In this document: positions 1-11,148 of the stretch, piece after piece
Position numbering within the stretch: the stretch's first letter is position 1
Layout of the letters: each line of letters begins with the position of its first letter
Assembly: GCF_026213295.1 (NCBI RefSeq)
Contig: NC_079414.1
Coordinates: 5,553,476-5,617,475, forward strand
Reading direction: 5' to 3'
Length of the DNA: 64,000 nt
Origin: Gadus chalcogrammus
Taxonomy: Eukaryota; Chordata; Actinopteri; Gadiformes; Gadidae
Translations under genes and position numbers: made by a program
The notes under the pieces: generated by a model
Database searches by the model: none
Seen by the model: only the letters and a program-made list of their open reading frames with translations
What the model was told of the DNA's origin: nothing

Positions 1-1019
1 ACAGTGTGTGGCTCCTACCACTAGGGGGTGGTAGGAATTCGAAAGATTTTTTTTCAATGAATAATAGTGGTAAATAATCGTGATATCAATATTGATCAAA
101 ATAATCGTGATAATCATTTTGGCAATAATCGTGCAGCCCTAATATCTCACACCACTTGTTGTGGGCGTGTTGATGACGCTACTGCATGTCATTGAATGGC
201 CCCCTATAGGATAATCAGCCTGTTGCCTTTTGTTTGCTGAATGGTTAAAAAATATTTTAATGTTGCCACTGCTTTTTAGAGTCATTCGTGGTGAACGCTG
301 AAAGATAGGTCAAATAACCCTAAAAGTACACATACAATAAATTAGGCTACAATTCATGAGTTCACAGCTGCACACGTATAGAAAATGTTTAGTCAGAATA
401 GTCAGATGAACATTAGGGTCCCGTCCTTTTACTCTCTGTTTTCTCAGTTAAACACAGAAATCAACTACATTTTTCCAAGTGTCTGTTATATGTGAAAATA
501 AGCTAAATAATACGCTCTCTTTCTCCGGTAGTCGTTCGCGACGCCTTTCTTCCTCGTGTCCAACTCATGCTCCAATCTTTCATAGATCGATGCTTCGGAT
601 TTGTAGATGCAAAGGAATATATGATGCATCATTTTAGCAACATTTAAAGATGAACTGAACTGAAATAATCAACATCGATACCGTGTTAGTTATGACCATG
701 ATATAAAAAATTACAATAAAAAAATTATTAAAAAAAAATCAATAGGCCTATATAGCTTTTTTTAGCAACAAAAGAAAATGCGTCTTTATTATTAGAGCGC
801 CAATAGTCTGGCTGAACGGAAGTGGACAGCGTCTATTGCTTAGCGGCCGATTTGGCCGCGACTCCTCCCCTTCCGGTTGCTGGCGTTACCAAGTTTTCGA
901 AATTGTTTGTGGAACTAGACATCCAATCTTGTTTAATTTTAATATAATGTAATTACTGATTACTGACTATCTGATTTCATTACAATGGTAGGACCACAAC
1001 ATAGCCTATTTTGACATTA
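1..1019. other. No gene seen; AT-rich noncoding sequence
   Basis: No reading frame with a recognisable product. Short A/T runs and a few TAA-rich stretches are present. It probably belongs to decayed repeats, but I cannot assign a family. Confidence 0.5.
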
Positions 1020-1476
1020 CCTTGGAAAAGCCCAGACTCTGTCTGGCAGGATTCCCCCGGGGACGATGCGTTTGCGGTCACGACTATCGCCGGTTGGTGT
1101 GGATTTGGCGCATCGTTTCACTCTGACAGCGGCATGAGCGTTTGACATGGATTTAACCAATGAACCGATCCGTTCCACTTCACAATAGCTCCTACGGTAT
1201 TTCTTTAGTAGTGTTCTACAAGAACCACATATAAATGTTAAAACGTCGTTCGTTTTTATAGGTCCCGTGGGCCAAAGTGTATGGTGGCTTGAAATCATCG
1301 TGACAAAGAATCAAACGATGTTTGTTCTTTTTATCTATAAAATTATCTCCACATAGGCGACATACATCGTTAATGGTTTTTTGTGGCGTTTGGGATTGAG
1401 CCATTTCTGACAGCCTCTGAACGTCAAGAAGTTCCGTCAAAATAATTTCCCCCCCGGCACTATTTTGCATGGACAC
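1020..1476 (-). pseudogene. Zinc-binding CxxC...CxxC domain fragment (ZAD-like), frameshifted
   Basis: I do not recognise the gene with certainty. On the minus strand a frame starting near 1401 (MAQSQTP) reads DVCRLCGDNFIDKK, a typical first CxxC knuckle. Shortly after, the frame is lost and continues one register away as LTFICGSCRTLLKKYRR, a second CxxC knuckle followed by a basic helix-like stretch and a Ser/Arg/Lys-rich tail. The two pieces together resemble the N-terminal paired-cysteine domain of fish transposon-associated or orphan zinc-finger proteins. One frameshift near 1290-1300 separates the halves, so I call it broken unless an intron lies there. It is divergent to the fragment starting at 1727, with about 250 bp between them. 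Function is unknown; DNA or protein binding is only an inference from the cysteine pairs. Confidence 0.4.
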
Positions 1477-1726
1477 CGCTGCTGCTTCCCGGGCTTAGCC
1501 CCGCCCTAGACGATTGTGATTGGTTTAAAGAAATAAAACAGGCCCGCCCAGTTTCCCCACGGATAGACGGCTTGAGGTAGCGTGGCTCCAGACCATTCTA
1601 CTTGCTGTAGTTTGGTCTGGTTTTGCGAGACTAGAGCGCCAATGACGTCACTGGCATGGTAGGACTAGGTCGTTGCTGCCGACACGCGAACGTCTTCTAC
1701 ACTCCACGGCGGAAAATAGTGATTTT

Positions 1727-2252
1727 AATATGGCTGGTTTCGCGTTTGAGCCTGTGAGGGACACGCCTGTAATGTCCGACTGCCACCCGGTGGAGAGGGA
1801 TCAATTTCAGGCTCCAGCTCCACCTTCGGATCGTGTGGGTGTGACTGGTGTGCGTTTGGGTGCTGCCGGAGCATGGACAATGCCATTGAATCGGTCTGCT
1901 GCCGAGAGGTCCCGGTCAACCTTGACCATCTAATGGTGGGATTAGGTTGCATAACCATGCATAGGGCATTTCGGATGCTGTGCGGCGAGAGAGGGGTTTT
2001 GGAAGTGGCCATGCTCTCTCTAAGGGACGTCCGAGCGGAGACACTGGAGCGCCCCATAGATAGCAACCAAGTAACAAGGCGAAAACGATCATTCACCCTC
2101 CGATATCCTTTGATGCATTTCAGGAATATCTCCGTAAAGACGGACTCATTGCGGAAACGCAACGAGCTGTACAAACGCTGTAGTAGCTACATATTGAAGG
2201 CGCTGGTTCTCCATAAAAATAAGTGGAGCTCATCAAGCCTGCGCGCATCCAG
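1727..2252 (+). pseudogene. P2X7 C-terminus-like cysteine domain fragment, truncated by a LINE
   Basis: The first frame opens with MAGFAFEPVRD; a second frame from about 1873 reads MDNAIESVCCREVPV, then GLGCITMHRAFRMLCG, followed by a basic segment. The order (acidic start, CCREVP, CIT-H-x-x-F) resembles the cysteine-rich domain shared by P2X7 intracellular tails and many small fish and cnidarian proteins, some carried by transposons. A frameshift near 1870 splits it. The 3' part is cut off where an L2-type LINE begins at about 2253. No membrane segments are present, so this is not a P2X channel. Family assignment is from motif memory and moderate at best. Confidence 0.4.
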
Positions 2253-3790
2253 CCTGTGTAAGTAAGTAAGTAAGCTTTATTTGTACAGCGCCTTTCACAG
2301 ACCAGGGTCACAAAGCGCTTCACAGTTAAAACAAAAACAATAACGATACACAGTTAAGAAGTGCATACAAATTTAAGTTTAAAAGGCCAAGACAACTAGG
2401 TGACAAACATAGCAGCCCCAAGACAGCTAAGCAAAAGCATGAGCAAACAAATAGGTCTTTAGTTGCTTTTTGAAGGAGTCAACAGACTCCATCGAACGCA
2501 GAGAGAGCGGAAGATCGTTCCAGAGCCTGGGAGCAACAGCCTGGAAGGATCTGTCTCCTCTGGTCCGGAAACGAGTGTGTGGCAACGTCAACAGATTCTG
2601 ATCCACAGACCTCAGAGCCCGAGTTGGGGTGTAAGGCTGGATCAGATCACTGATGTAAGGCGGAGCCTGGCCATGCAAAGCTCTGAACGTTAAAACCAAA
2701 ATTTTAAAATTGATCCTGGACGAAACTGGCAGCCAATGCAGAGCTTTAAGAATAGGAGTTATATGAGTCCTCCTATTGGTGCGAGTCAGAACTCTCGCTG
2801 CAGAGTTTTGCACTAACTGCAGGCGAGACAGCTCCTTTTTGTTTAGACAAGAAAACAAACTATTACAATAGTCTAAACGCGAAGACACAAATGCATGAGT
2901 GATCAGCTCCAAGTCATTTTGTGAAACCATTTTCCTGAGTTTCGAAATGTTCCTCAGTTGAAAAAAGCAATTTTTGGTCAGCTGTTTACAGTGCTGCACT
3001 AATGACATGTCTTTGTCAAACACAACACCCAGGTTTCTTACGCTCGGTTTGACAGACTGGCCCAAGTCACCCAGGTACTGGTTAATCCCTGGAATGGAAT
3101 CATCAGGGGCAATAACCAGTGTTTCTGTTTTGTCCACATTAAGCTGCAGGGTGTTATCACTCAGCCAATGTTTTATCTCTACCAAGCACTGAACTAAGGA
3201 ACTTAGCCTCTGGAGCTCAGTTGGCTTGAAGGAACAGTAAAGCTGGATATCATCAGCAAACATGTGATAAGAAACATCAGGAAATCCCTGGATGATTTTT
3301 CCCAAGGGGAACAAATACAGCAAAAATAACACAGGGCCCAAAACGGAGCCTTGGGGGACTCCACACAACAGATCTGCTGACTCAGACCTTATTTGGTTAA
3401 CAGTGACACTAAAGCTACGCCCAGAGAGGTATGACGAGAACCAGTGTAAAACTGACCCTGACAGTCCTACTTCATCCCTCAGTCTTCTCAGCAGGATCTG
3501 GTGGTCAACTGTGTCAAAGGCTGAGGACAGATCTAAGAGAACTAGAACAGTGCACTTTCCCGAATCAGCAGACATCATAATGTCACTGGACATTTTCAGT
3601 AAGGCCGTCTCCGTAGAGTGAAGTTTGCGGAAACCAGACTGAAAGGTCTCATGGATGTTACCCTGATCCAGGAATAATGACAGCTGTTCAGAGACCACCT
3701 TCTCTAGGATCTTGGACAAGAGTGGCAGCTTTGAAATAGGCCTGAAGTTACTGAGGACAGTCGGGTCTAAGCCTGTTTTTTTAAGCAAAA
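2253..3790 (-). mobile_element. 5'-truncated L2-type LINE
   Basis: The element lies in minus orientation. Its 3' end on that strand is a (TTAC)n run (plus strand 2258-2275, TAAG repeats) preceded by the AAGCGCTTTGTGAC-type 3' block seen in fish L2 elements. The body encodes a reverse transcriptase. The 5' end stops at about 3790 in A-rich sequence, so endonuclease and any ORF1 are missing, as expected for incomplete reverse transcription. It interrupts the P2X7-like fragment. Confidence 0.85.
2427..3788 (-). pseudogene. L2-type LINE reverse transcriptase, N-terminally truncated
   Basis: About 453 codons are open. Visible RT blocks in order: SNFRPISKLPLLSKILEKVV, the AFDTVDH motif with the first catalytic Asp, GVPQGSVLGPVLF, and the FADD box (YHMFADDIQLYCSF). 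A C-terminal domain follows with DYCNSLFSCL and the conserved WNDLPLSLRS near the end. The endonuclease domain that normally precedes it is absent. The reading frame is surprisingly free of stops, which suggests a fairly young insertion. The protein would copy its own RNA at a nicked target, but this copy cannot do so without an endonuclease. Confidence 0.85.
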
Positions 3791-4132
3791 AAGTAAAAAA
3801 AATTAAGTAAGTACTGTGCGCTGTATAAAAACATTCAAGTCGTTGAGGAGATAGTAGTTGTCCAACCTTTTAGATTGAGTAGAAATACTTTTTAATGTAG
3901 GCCTACATATAGCAATTAAATTGACCAAGGGGCTGTATTTAAAGCTACAAAAATAATACAAAAAAAACCTGTAACTTTCAACGCAACTCTAACGTCGCTT
4001 CAGGCTTCCATACGAATCCTAACACGAAACCGCATAGCCAGGTCCGGTTTTATTTGATGCCACCCTGGGACCATGGACCTATTAAAGAACATGGTTTATT
4101 ATCTGCCTAATAACATGGTTAAAGACATGGTT
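3791..4132. other. No gene seen
   Basis: AT-rich spacer between the L2 copy and the following MITE, with no recognisable feature. Confidence 0.5.
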
Positions 4133-4585
4133 CTGTCATGCCAAATTTGTACCGGCTGCCAAATTTGTACCGGGCACGTCAACAGTTGTCCGTTGCCAGG
4201 TAACGGACAACTGATTACGTAAGGGTTGTCCGTTGCCGGGCAGGTTTCAAAAAACATTCACGCTCATGTTGCCAAAGACGAAATAACATAATACAGATAC
4301 CGGATCGCTAGGTAACACTTGTTTTTACTTTATATTTGTATTGTATTTAATTGTTTAATCAAATTTACCAAGTAAACTGAGTGTTTAAAGCAGGTCAAGG
4401 ACGAAATAGCACAATACAGATAACGGACGGAAGTGCGAATGAACGAGGTTGAAGGTTCGCGAATGTTCGTGAACCTTTCACGTCATTCGACGCGATCATC
4501 TGTTGCCAGGCAGGTTTGGAATGGATTACGTATGGATGACGCGCCCGGTACAAATTTGGCAGCCGGTACAAATTTGGCATGACAG
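4133..4585. mobile_element. MITE with doubled GTACCGG terminal motif, 2-bp TSD TT
   Basis: The ends are perfect inverted repeats starting CTGTCATGCCAAATTTGTAC, and each arm carries the AAATTTGTACCGG motif twice in direct order. TT flanks both sides (4131-4132, 4586-4587). The interior is noncoding and shares segments with two larger copies at 37243-38002 and 48145-48762. A 2-bp target duplication fits the ISL2EU group; that assignment is an inference. Confidence 0.75.
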
Positions 4586-5072
4586 TTCCACAAAATAAAT
4601 CCTCTCCGGTTGGATGGGACCTGAAAGACATATTAGATGCACTTTGGGAGATAGACCCGCGGATGAGCATAGATGCGAGGCGGATTCACGAGTGTCAGGT
4701 TTACTTTAGTTGGATGTTAGAGGTATACTTTCTGGTGGATGTTGGTGGATATTGCACAGATGGATATTGCACAGATAAATCTTACTATGAAACTACTTCT
4801 TCGAGTTTAACTCCCTCTGCATCAGCAATCGGCTAGTCGGCGAACAATAGGGTGAGTAGAAAGGGACATTTGTGGAACTTCTGTTTACTTTAATTAGCAG
4901 CTTGGAAACAGATCTGTGATATCGTCCGAGTAATAGTTTATATACTTTATGGTCGGAGTGAAAGCTTTTGGAGATTGACATGACAGGGGTTTATAGGGGA
5001 TTATCACGCTTCCTGGTTCCGGTGGCGGGATTTGTCTTCGATGTGCATGAACACTTCCGGTGCACTTCAACA

Positions 5073-5470
5073 ATGGCTGAAACAAAGGCTAGATGTCACT
5101 GCTCTGTTCCACTTTGTACATCTAACAAACAACACCAACCCTACTTAAGTTTTCATGGATTCCCGACTGAATTGAGTCTAAGGAAGAAGTGGATTCAAGC
5201 GGTTCGCCGGGATGAAGGGCCAAACTTTAAAATAAAACAAGGTAGCACGTTTGTTTGTAGCCGGCACTTTAGTGAATCAGACTACAAACGCTACAGCTAG
5301 CAACCAACCGGGGTCACAACAAGAGACTGAAAATCGGGTCTGTACCCTCCCGTTTCCAGTGGAACAACTGGGGACTGCCAAGAAGGGGGTCTGTTTATAA
5401 AAGAGCATCAACTCGCTTAGGCCATGACGTTCACCCAGCCCTTCCTCTGGAGCAACCGCTGCCCTGTGAA
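5073..5470 (+). pseudogene. THAP zinc-finger exon of the THAP-DDE transposase
   Basis: Starts with ATG at 5073. The C2CH zinc site is visible: CSVPLC supplies two cysteines, and VCSRHF supplies the final Cys and His about 50 residues later, with the KWIQAV tryptophan between. After a stop (TAG, about 5298) the frame shifts and continues with RLKIGSVPSRFQWNN, the conserved AVPxxF-type end of THAP domains. THAP domains bind DNA in transposases of the P and ISL2EU groups, so this would recognise element ends. The frameshift makes it non-functional. A splice donor (GTTTGT) follows at about 5543. Confidence 0.75.
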
Positions 5471-5965
5471 TAAGAGCCGATGGAGGAGATCGCAGCTTCG
5501 GTGGTGATGACGGAACATGATTTCGGTTCTGCTCCTAAACCAGGTTTGTCAGTGTTTGTTAGTGTTCTGAAATATTGGCCTACTATTACCCCATACTGTT
5601 CTCAAACCACCTACCTGACAGGATGTGCTACCTATGGTTTAATCACAGAATGGGCTCTTAGTAGGTTATACTGAGGAGGTAGGTCAACTTTTCAGAACTC
5701 GGGCACAAAATGTTTAGTCTTATTAATTTCCCAGCATTTGACCAAACCACAATGTGAAAAGCTTCATCACAAGTACAAATGTTGCATTTTATATCTTACT
5801 TAATTAATTGTAAAGGCAAATATTGAGCTATAAAAAGCAAATTTTAAAAGCAATATTGAGCTACAAAAAGCAATTTCTTTAGAGGTCCAAACTGCTTCCA
5901 ATATGCAAGTCACAGCCAAAATCTGGGTTAGATGTTTTAATCTTTATTCCTCATCTCATACAGGT

Positions 5966-7104
5966 GCACTGGATGCTGCTGCTGTACACATACAGTAATT
6001 TGAAGAAACAGTCAAGGAGCTGATGAGAGCAGTCACAGCTGAAAGTGGTTCAAGTGCCTTTTCACAGATTTTGTGTCTCAGACGAGGAGATCCTTTTTTA
6101 CACCAGATTCACGTCAAGAGATGTTTTTTGTGACTTCTGAGAGGTTATTCAACCATCTGCCTCCATGTTGGTTTATTGGTCGAAAGCTCAGAAAAAGAAA
6201 CAAACATTTGAACCCATTTCTCCCAGTCCAACGTGTAGACTGCAACTGGTTGAGTTTTTTTCTCTTCTGCTGCCGGGTTGCTGCAGGCCTGCAAGAGAAG
6301 GTGCTGGCTGACATGTTTCAGGTCAGTGTGTCCACTGTCTCCCATGTTGTTATACCGTGGGCCAACTACCGTTACCTGCTCCTTGGCTCCCTCCCCTGCT
6401 CCTTGGCTCCCTCCCCATCTGGATGAGTAAACAGCAAGTCAAGAACACCATGCCAAGCAAATTTGTGCAGTACAGTCCAGATGTTTGGGTAATCATCGAC
6501 TGCACCCGAACATCATCTTACAAGAACACAACAACCTTTAAGGCCTTGATTGGGATTGCCCCTTGTAGTGCTGTGACTTTTGTGTCAAGTCTCTTCACCG
6601 GCTCCATCTCCGACCCAGAGCTGACTGAACGAAGTGGACTGCTGGATTTACTGGAGCCAGGAGATGGCTGCATGGCAGACAAGGGTTTCACCATCGAGAA
6701 GCCACTAGCTGATCGTAGGGCAACGTTGATTATACCACCCTTCAAGATGACAGGTAGGCATGAAAGGAATGAACATTTCAAATTAAAACTTTGACCCAAA
6801 TGTGACCATTAAGATATGTAGACAAATGTTTAAGATGGACTGAAGCACTCACAATAATATTACTAATTAATTTATCTCTAACCACTGCGCAGTTCACTGA
6901 AGAGGATGCTCTTAAAACACAAGCAATCGCTCGACTTCGAATCCTCGTAGAAAGAGCAATAGGCAGAGTCAAGGAATAACGCATCTGGGAACGCACTGTC
7001 CTCTCACCTTGTCTGCGACAGTCAATCAGCTGTGGACCGTCTGCTGTGTGATGACCAACTTCCAGGGACCACTTGATTTAAAAGGCTACATCCCTGTTGA
7101 ATAG
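5966..7104 (+). pseudogene. DDE (DDE_Tnp_4-type) transposase catalytic part, multiply broken
   Basis: The frame DEEILFYTRFTSRDVF begins near 6078. A helix-turn-helix follows (RVAAGLQEKVLADMFQVSVS), then WVIIDCT with the first catalytic Asp, GDGCMADKGF with the second, and RILVERAIGRVKE with the third acidic residue. Damage seen: a stop at about 6137; a 20-nt tandem duplication at 6377-6416 that shifts the frame; loss of the block normally between IDCT and SSYKN; an intron at about 6750-6893; and a TAA in place of a Tyr codon after VKE (about 6977). The true C-terminus ends at TAG 7102-7104. Family assignment is firm; activity is excluded. Confidence 0.8.
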
Positions 7105-7599
7105 TGTTTCTACTCAAACATGTACCTATAAATATTAAATATAATATGTAAATATTAAAACGAGAGGCACTGAACATTTGGAGTGGTCCCTTCATTTTTT
7201 CCGGAGCTGTAATTTTGTACACTGAAAACATTGTATATATTGAATGACATGTATTTAATTGAATGAGAAGTCTTTCATCTATAATCAATGTTAAAGTCCA
7301 GTCAGTCCATCCTGAAAGTATTCAAAATAATGTTAATATATAATGTAGTAAATGATGTAGGCCTACTCAGAAAAAGGGAATGAATTAAATCCTTTTATTC
7401 TTTCAGTTCCTTTATTCATTCAGTTCATTTCACATTCATTTCACTTTCTGCTGAAGATACACATTCATATATGTACCAAAGAAGTACAAGTCTACCTTAT
7501 TTTTCATCTCATCATTTCATCCCTCCAGACTGAGCTGACGCCAAACTGACGTTAGCATAAGCCAACCTACGTAGCGTAAGCTAGCTAGCAGACACTCAC

Positions 7600-7762
7600 A
7601 TTCGTAGTCGATATATATTTCTCGAAAAATAAACAATCCCTTGTCCAGTTTGGAGCGGGCTGTTATGGAGTGTTGTTCGGTAAGTCTGTGAACTTCAGAA
7701 AACGTGACTTTGGGTACATTTACCAGGGATGTCGTGAAAGTGAACTGCCGGTCCTCCATCAT
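7600..7762 (-). pseudogene. 5' exon of the SWIM/YqaJ-type accessory gene
   Basis: Begins MMEDRQFTFTTSLVNVPKVT and continues to a splice donor GTGAGT at about 7599. The TSLV-VPKVTF-VHRL pattern matches the start of the second protein of ISL2EU transposons (SWIM zinc finger plus YqaJ-type nuclease). A related exon starts at 31775 (TSLVGFPKLRF). Downstream exons are absent here, so the gene was lost by internal deletion. Confidence 0.6.
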
Positions 7763-7855
7763 CAGTTCGCCAGAGTGATGAGTGATTCACCGGATGTCAC
7801 AGTGCACAATGAACACCGAATGCGGAAGTACTACGTATCAGCGTGATAATCCCCC

Positions 7856-8435
7856 ATTGACATCGGAGGGTTAGTCCGTGGCTGCTATGTATTAAGGGCT
7901 GGTTTCCTATTCAAAGTTAGCCTGTGGAAATGTATGATTACCAAAGCTGCCTTAATTGGCCCTATATACTTCATTAATGGAGCCAGGGGGAATGCAATAA
8001 GATGATCCTCCTGTATACCTGGTTGTTTGCTTTTCCGTAGCCATTGCAGCGAGCCTCAGAGCCTGACTCATTACCTGCTATGGCTGCTAGAGCCACAGAG
8101 TAGGAGTAGGTTACCATGCCAGTGACGTAGCTGATTGTTGAAATCCAACATGGCGGCGCCCTGTAACACTTTCACCCCTTTCACCGTACAATTTAATCCC
8201 CTTGAGCAAGTTCAGCCCTTTTAGTTATTGTACCAATGAGAAGGCAGACAATACATCTGTTATATCAACTAAACTTCAAATTTCAGTTCAGTTCCGATGA
8301 TCGCGCTGAGTTCTGCCCGTTCTGCCTTCATTTTGTCTATGGTCAAATCAAAACAAACTACAGTGACAGCGGCCACACTTTTCCAGAGTCTTGCCCTACG
8401 TCATATCCAGCAAGCCAACCCCCCCTGAACCCCCC
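7856..8435. other. No gene seen
   Basis: Spacer between transposons. It contains a CATGGCGGCGCC string near 8150 that resembles a YY1-type promoter site, but no coding frame I can support. Confidence 0.45.
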
Positions 8436-8569
8436 GTTGATTCTTCTTCTTCTACTTTTGAGTTTATTTGGCGGTTGGCAAACCAATATGGTGCATTACC
8501 GCCACCTACTGTTTGTTTTAGAGCTTCGATGGAGGTTATACGTTATAAACTATGCAAAAGAACAAAAGT

Positions 8570-10762
8570 AAATAAACAAAATCATATAGATAGAAATGCA
8601 AGAGTACGATTCGTAAGATTGGATTTTCCCTCTTCCTGGAAAAGCATATCACTTGAGTCTTCTCAACTGAGAAACGGAAGCCCCACTTATTACCCCATTT
8701 CTCTACTGTGCTTACAGCTGCCTCTAGCTTCTTTTCAGCAAACGTACCATTACGGCCTTTAACCCACAACGCCCCATCATCTGCATACAGAGACCTTCCA
8801 AGACTAGCATCAACCTCTGAGAAAATGTCATTAATCATAACACTAAAGAGTAATGGACTGCACACACTCCCTTGTGGGACTCCATTCTCTGTAGGATAGA
8901 CCCTAAAATGGGTTGCCCCCACCCTCACTTCCATAGTTCTATCCTTAAGGAAATCCAATACCCAATTAAACATCCTCCCACCTATTCCCATGCTTTCAAG
9001 CTTAATAAGGAGACCATCCCGCCACAACATGTCATACGCCTTTTCAACATCAAAAAGGATGGCGTCTACCATCTCCTTATTTGCCTGGGCCTTTCTAACT
9101 ATATTCTCCAAACACAGCATAGGGTCCATGGTCGTCCTCCCTCTACGGAAACCACTCTGACTTGGACTAATCATGCTCCTGCTTTCTACTATGTAGGTTA
9201 ATCTATCCGTAACCATACGCTCCATTACCTTACACATGTTAGAGGTCAGGGCTATTGGCCTATAGCTAGTCACTTCACTTTTATCTTTTCCTGGTTTCCC
9301 AATTGGGATAACCACAGAGTGTTTCCATGCCAATGGTAGTGTCCCTGATTCCCAAACCCTATTGAAAAGCTGCAGGATCACCATCTGTGCTTGAGGAGTT
9401 AAATTGACCACCATTTTATAACATATCTCATCCTTACCAGGGGATGTATTTCTAACACCTGCTAAAGCTCGTTTCAACTCAAACAAGGAAAAACAAACAT
9501 TTGATGCCTCTGCAGTGTCATTCTTTTTCCTTACTGTGTTGGGATGTACCCTAATCACTTCATCCCTACCTGCTCTTGCCTCCTGGGTCAGATTAGCAGA
9601 GCTATGTTATACCTAATTGCTGGTAGGGCATATTCCCTCCTGATACCACCCATTCTTCGAATCATGCCCCACACATCACTGATCTTGGTATCTCTTCCAA
9701 TAGTGTTACAGAATTGCTGCCACTGGTTTCGCTTGGCCTGCCTTATCACTCGTCTAACTACTGCTTGTGTTTTCTTATATTCTATCAAGTCATTAAAGGA
9801 AAATTAAGCTTTAACCTTCTTAAAAGCTTTGTTTCTTGCCTGTACAGCCTTTTTACATTCATCTGTCCACCAGAGAACCATGTGATGTGTCCTGATCCAC
9901 TTCCTTTCCCTATTATTTCTACTGCAGTTGACTGCATGGCTTCTGTTATCCTTGCATTCAAATCATCTATCCCTTCATTGTTTTGGTTCAGTCCCTCCAA
10001 CTTCCCACTACACATCATGCTGTATGCCCCCCAACTAGCCTTTCTTAGTTTCCACCTAGGGAAGCTTCCCCCCTCAAGCAAAACTGGGCCCACTCCTACT
10101 TCACATATTATTGGGTAGTGGTCGCTCCCTACTGTACTGTCTTGAATGACATCCCACTTAGCTGTTGTTGCTAGTTGTGCAGAAACCAAAGTGAGGTCAA
10201 TAGATGATTCTAACCCTCTTGACACATCTATTCTAGTTATTCTTCCATCATTCAGGCATACTAACCCTTCATCCTCAAGCAACTCTTCTACAACACATCC
10301 ATTAAAATCTGTGTGACCACTACCCCTAAGGGTGCTGTGTGCATTAAAATCACCGCACAAAACTGTCTTGTGAGTTTCTTTACCAATTATCTTACCTAAC
10401 ATTTCTCTGCTTAATTTCTCACAAGGGTTATAAAAGTTTACTATTCTTACACTTGTATTGCCTATCCATGCCTCAATTAAAATTGCCTCTGCATCCTGAC
10501 TTATATTTAAGGTCCTAAATCCTAGTCCATGTTGTATAAATGTTGCTACCCCACCTCCAGAACCATTTCCCCTATCCCTTCGCACAGCTACATATCCCCG
10601 GATGATGAAATCTAAATGTGGTCTAAGCCATGTCTCTTGCACACAGATAACATTTGGTTTCTCACTTAGTTCTTCAATATATTTCTTAAATTCCTGCCCA
10701 TTGGAACAAAGGCTTCGGGCATTCCATTGGAGAATTGAAAGGACCATTATGAACCTCCACAT
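8570..10762 (-). pseudogene. LINE ORF2: APE endonuclease and reverse transcriptase
   Basis: Starts MWRFIMVLSILQWNARSL at 10762. Endonuclease motifs follow: VICVQETWL, IVNFYNP, LCGDFNAHST, SIDLTLVS and GSDHYPI. A frame change near 9785 leads to a linker (YKKTQAVVRRVIRQAKRNQW), and another near 9570 leads to the RT: SYRPIALTSNMCKVMERMV, DVEKAYDMLW, GVPQGSVCSPLLF and the catalytic SLYADDGAL. The RT ends after KTQVICFSRKR, where the sequence joins the 3' UTR. Two frameshifts and the missing C-terminal region make it inactive. Role known for the family: nicks target DNA and copies the element RNA. Confidence 0.8.
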
Positions 10763-11148
10763 GATGACTGTGCGTCTTGTACAACTGCTGTGAGAACATT
10801 ATTGATCTCATCTACTGTAACTTCTCCCATGCCAATGCACCTTTGTGCTACCTTTATGATAATTGTAATCCTCTCTGTTCTACTCTGTGTTTGAGCCGAA
10901 CAGTTTATCCCTTCTGCTAAGCATGCTACAAATGTAACATTATCCACTGCAATACATGTTCTATTTACAGCCCTACTGTTATTCCTTATATTCTGAGAGT
11001 TCTGATTCTGACTCTGCTCGGGTAAGCCAACACCAACTCCTGACGCTACCCCAGCACTTCTTTTGGCACCGATCGACAACTGTTTGAATCCTTGTCCATT
11101 TGAAATAAACCTCCCTGCATTCCGTTGTAAAACTGACACAGCCATCAT
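10747..11148 (-). pseudogene. Duplicated ORF1/ORF2 junction inside the LINE
   Basis: This frame starts MMAVSVLQRNAGRFISNGQG, a diverged copy of the ORF2 start (SILQWNARSLCSNGQE). It then returns to ORF1 C-terminal sequence: VACLAEGINCSAQTQSRTER corresponds to VAFMVEVINCTAQTDSKTVR in ORF1 proper. The order is therefore ORF1 end, ORF2 start, ORF1 end, ORF2 start, a partial tandem duplication of about 400 bp across the junction. It overlaps ORF1 by an ATGA at its 5' end and ORF2 at its 3' end. Confidence 0.6.

Larger units (their letters stand above)
4995..7855. mobile_element. THAP-DDE transposon (ISL2EU-like), decayed
   Basis: The inverted ends share GGGGATTATCACGC (4996-5009) and its complement (7841-7854), with AT on both sides (4993-4994, 7856-7857) as a possible 2-bp duplication. 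Inside, a THAP-DDE transposase runs on the plus strand from 5073, and the 5' exon of an accessory gene sits on the minus strand at the far end, so the two genes converge. This is the layout known for ISL2EU elements. Several frameshifts and stops show the copy is dead. Confidence 0.75.

Noticed and set aside
7390..7500. Small RNA gene or hairpin from the TTCATTCAGTTC repeats
   Set aside because: Only a short imperfect direct repeat; no stable stem or promoter-like boxes.
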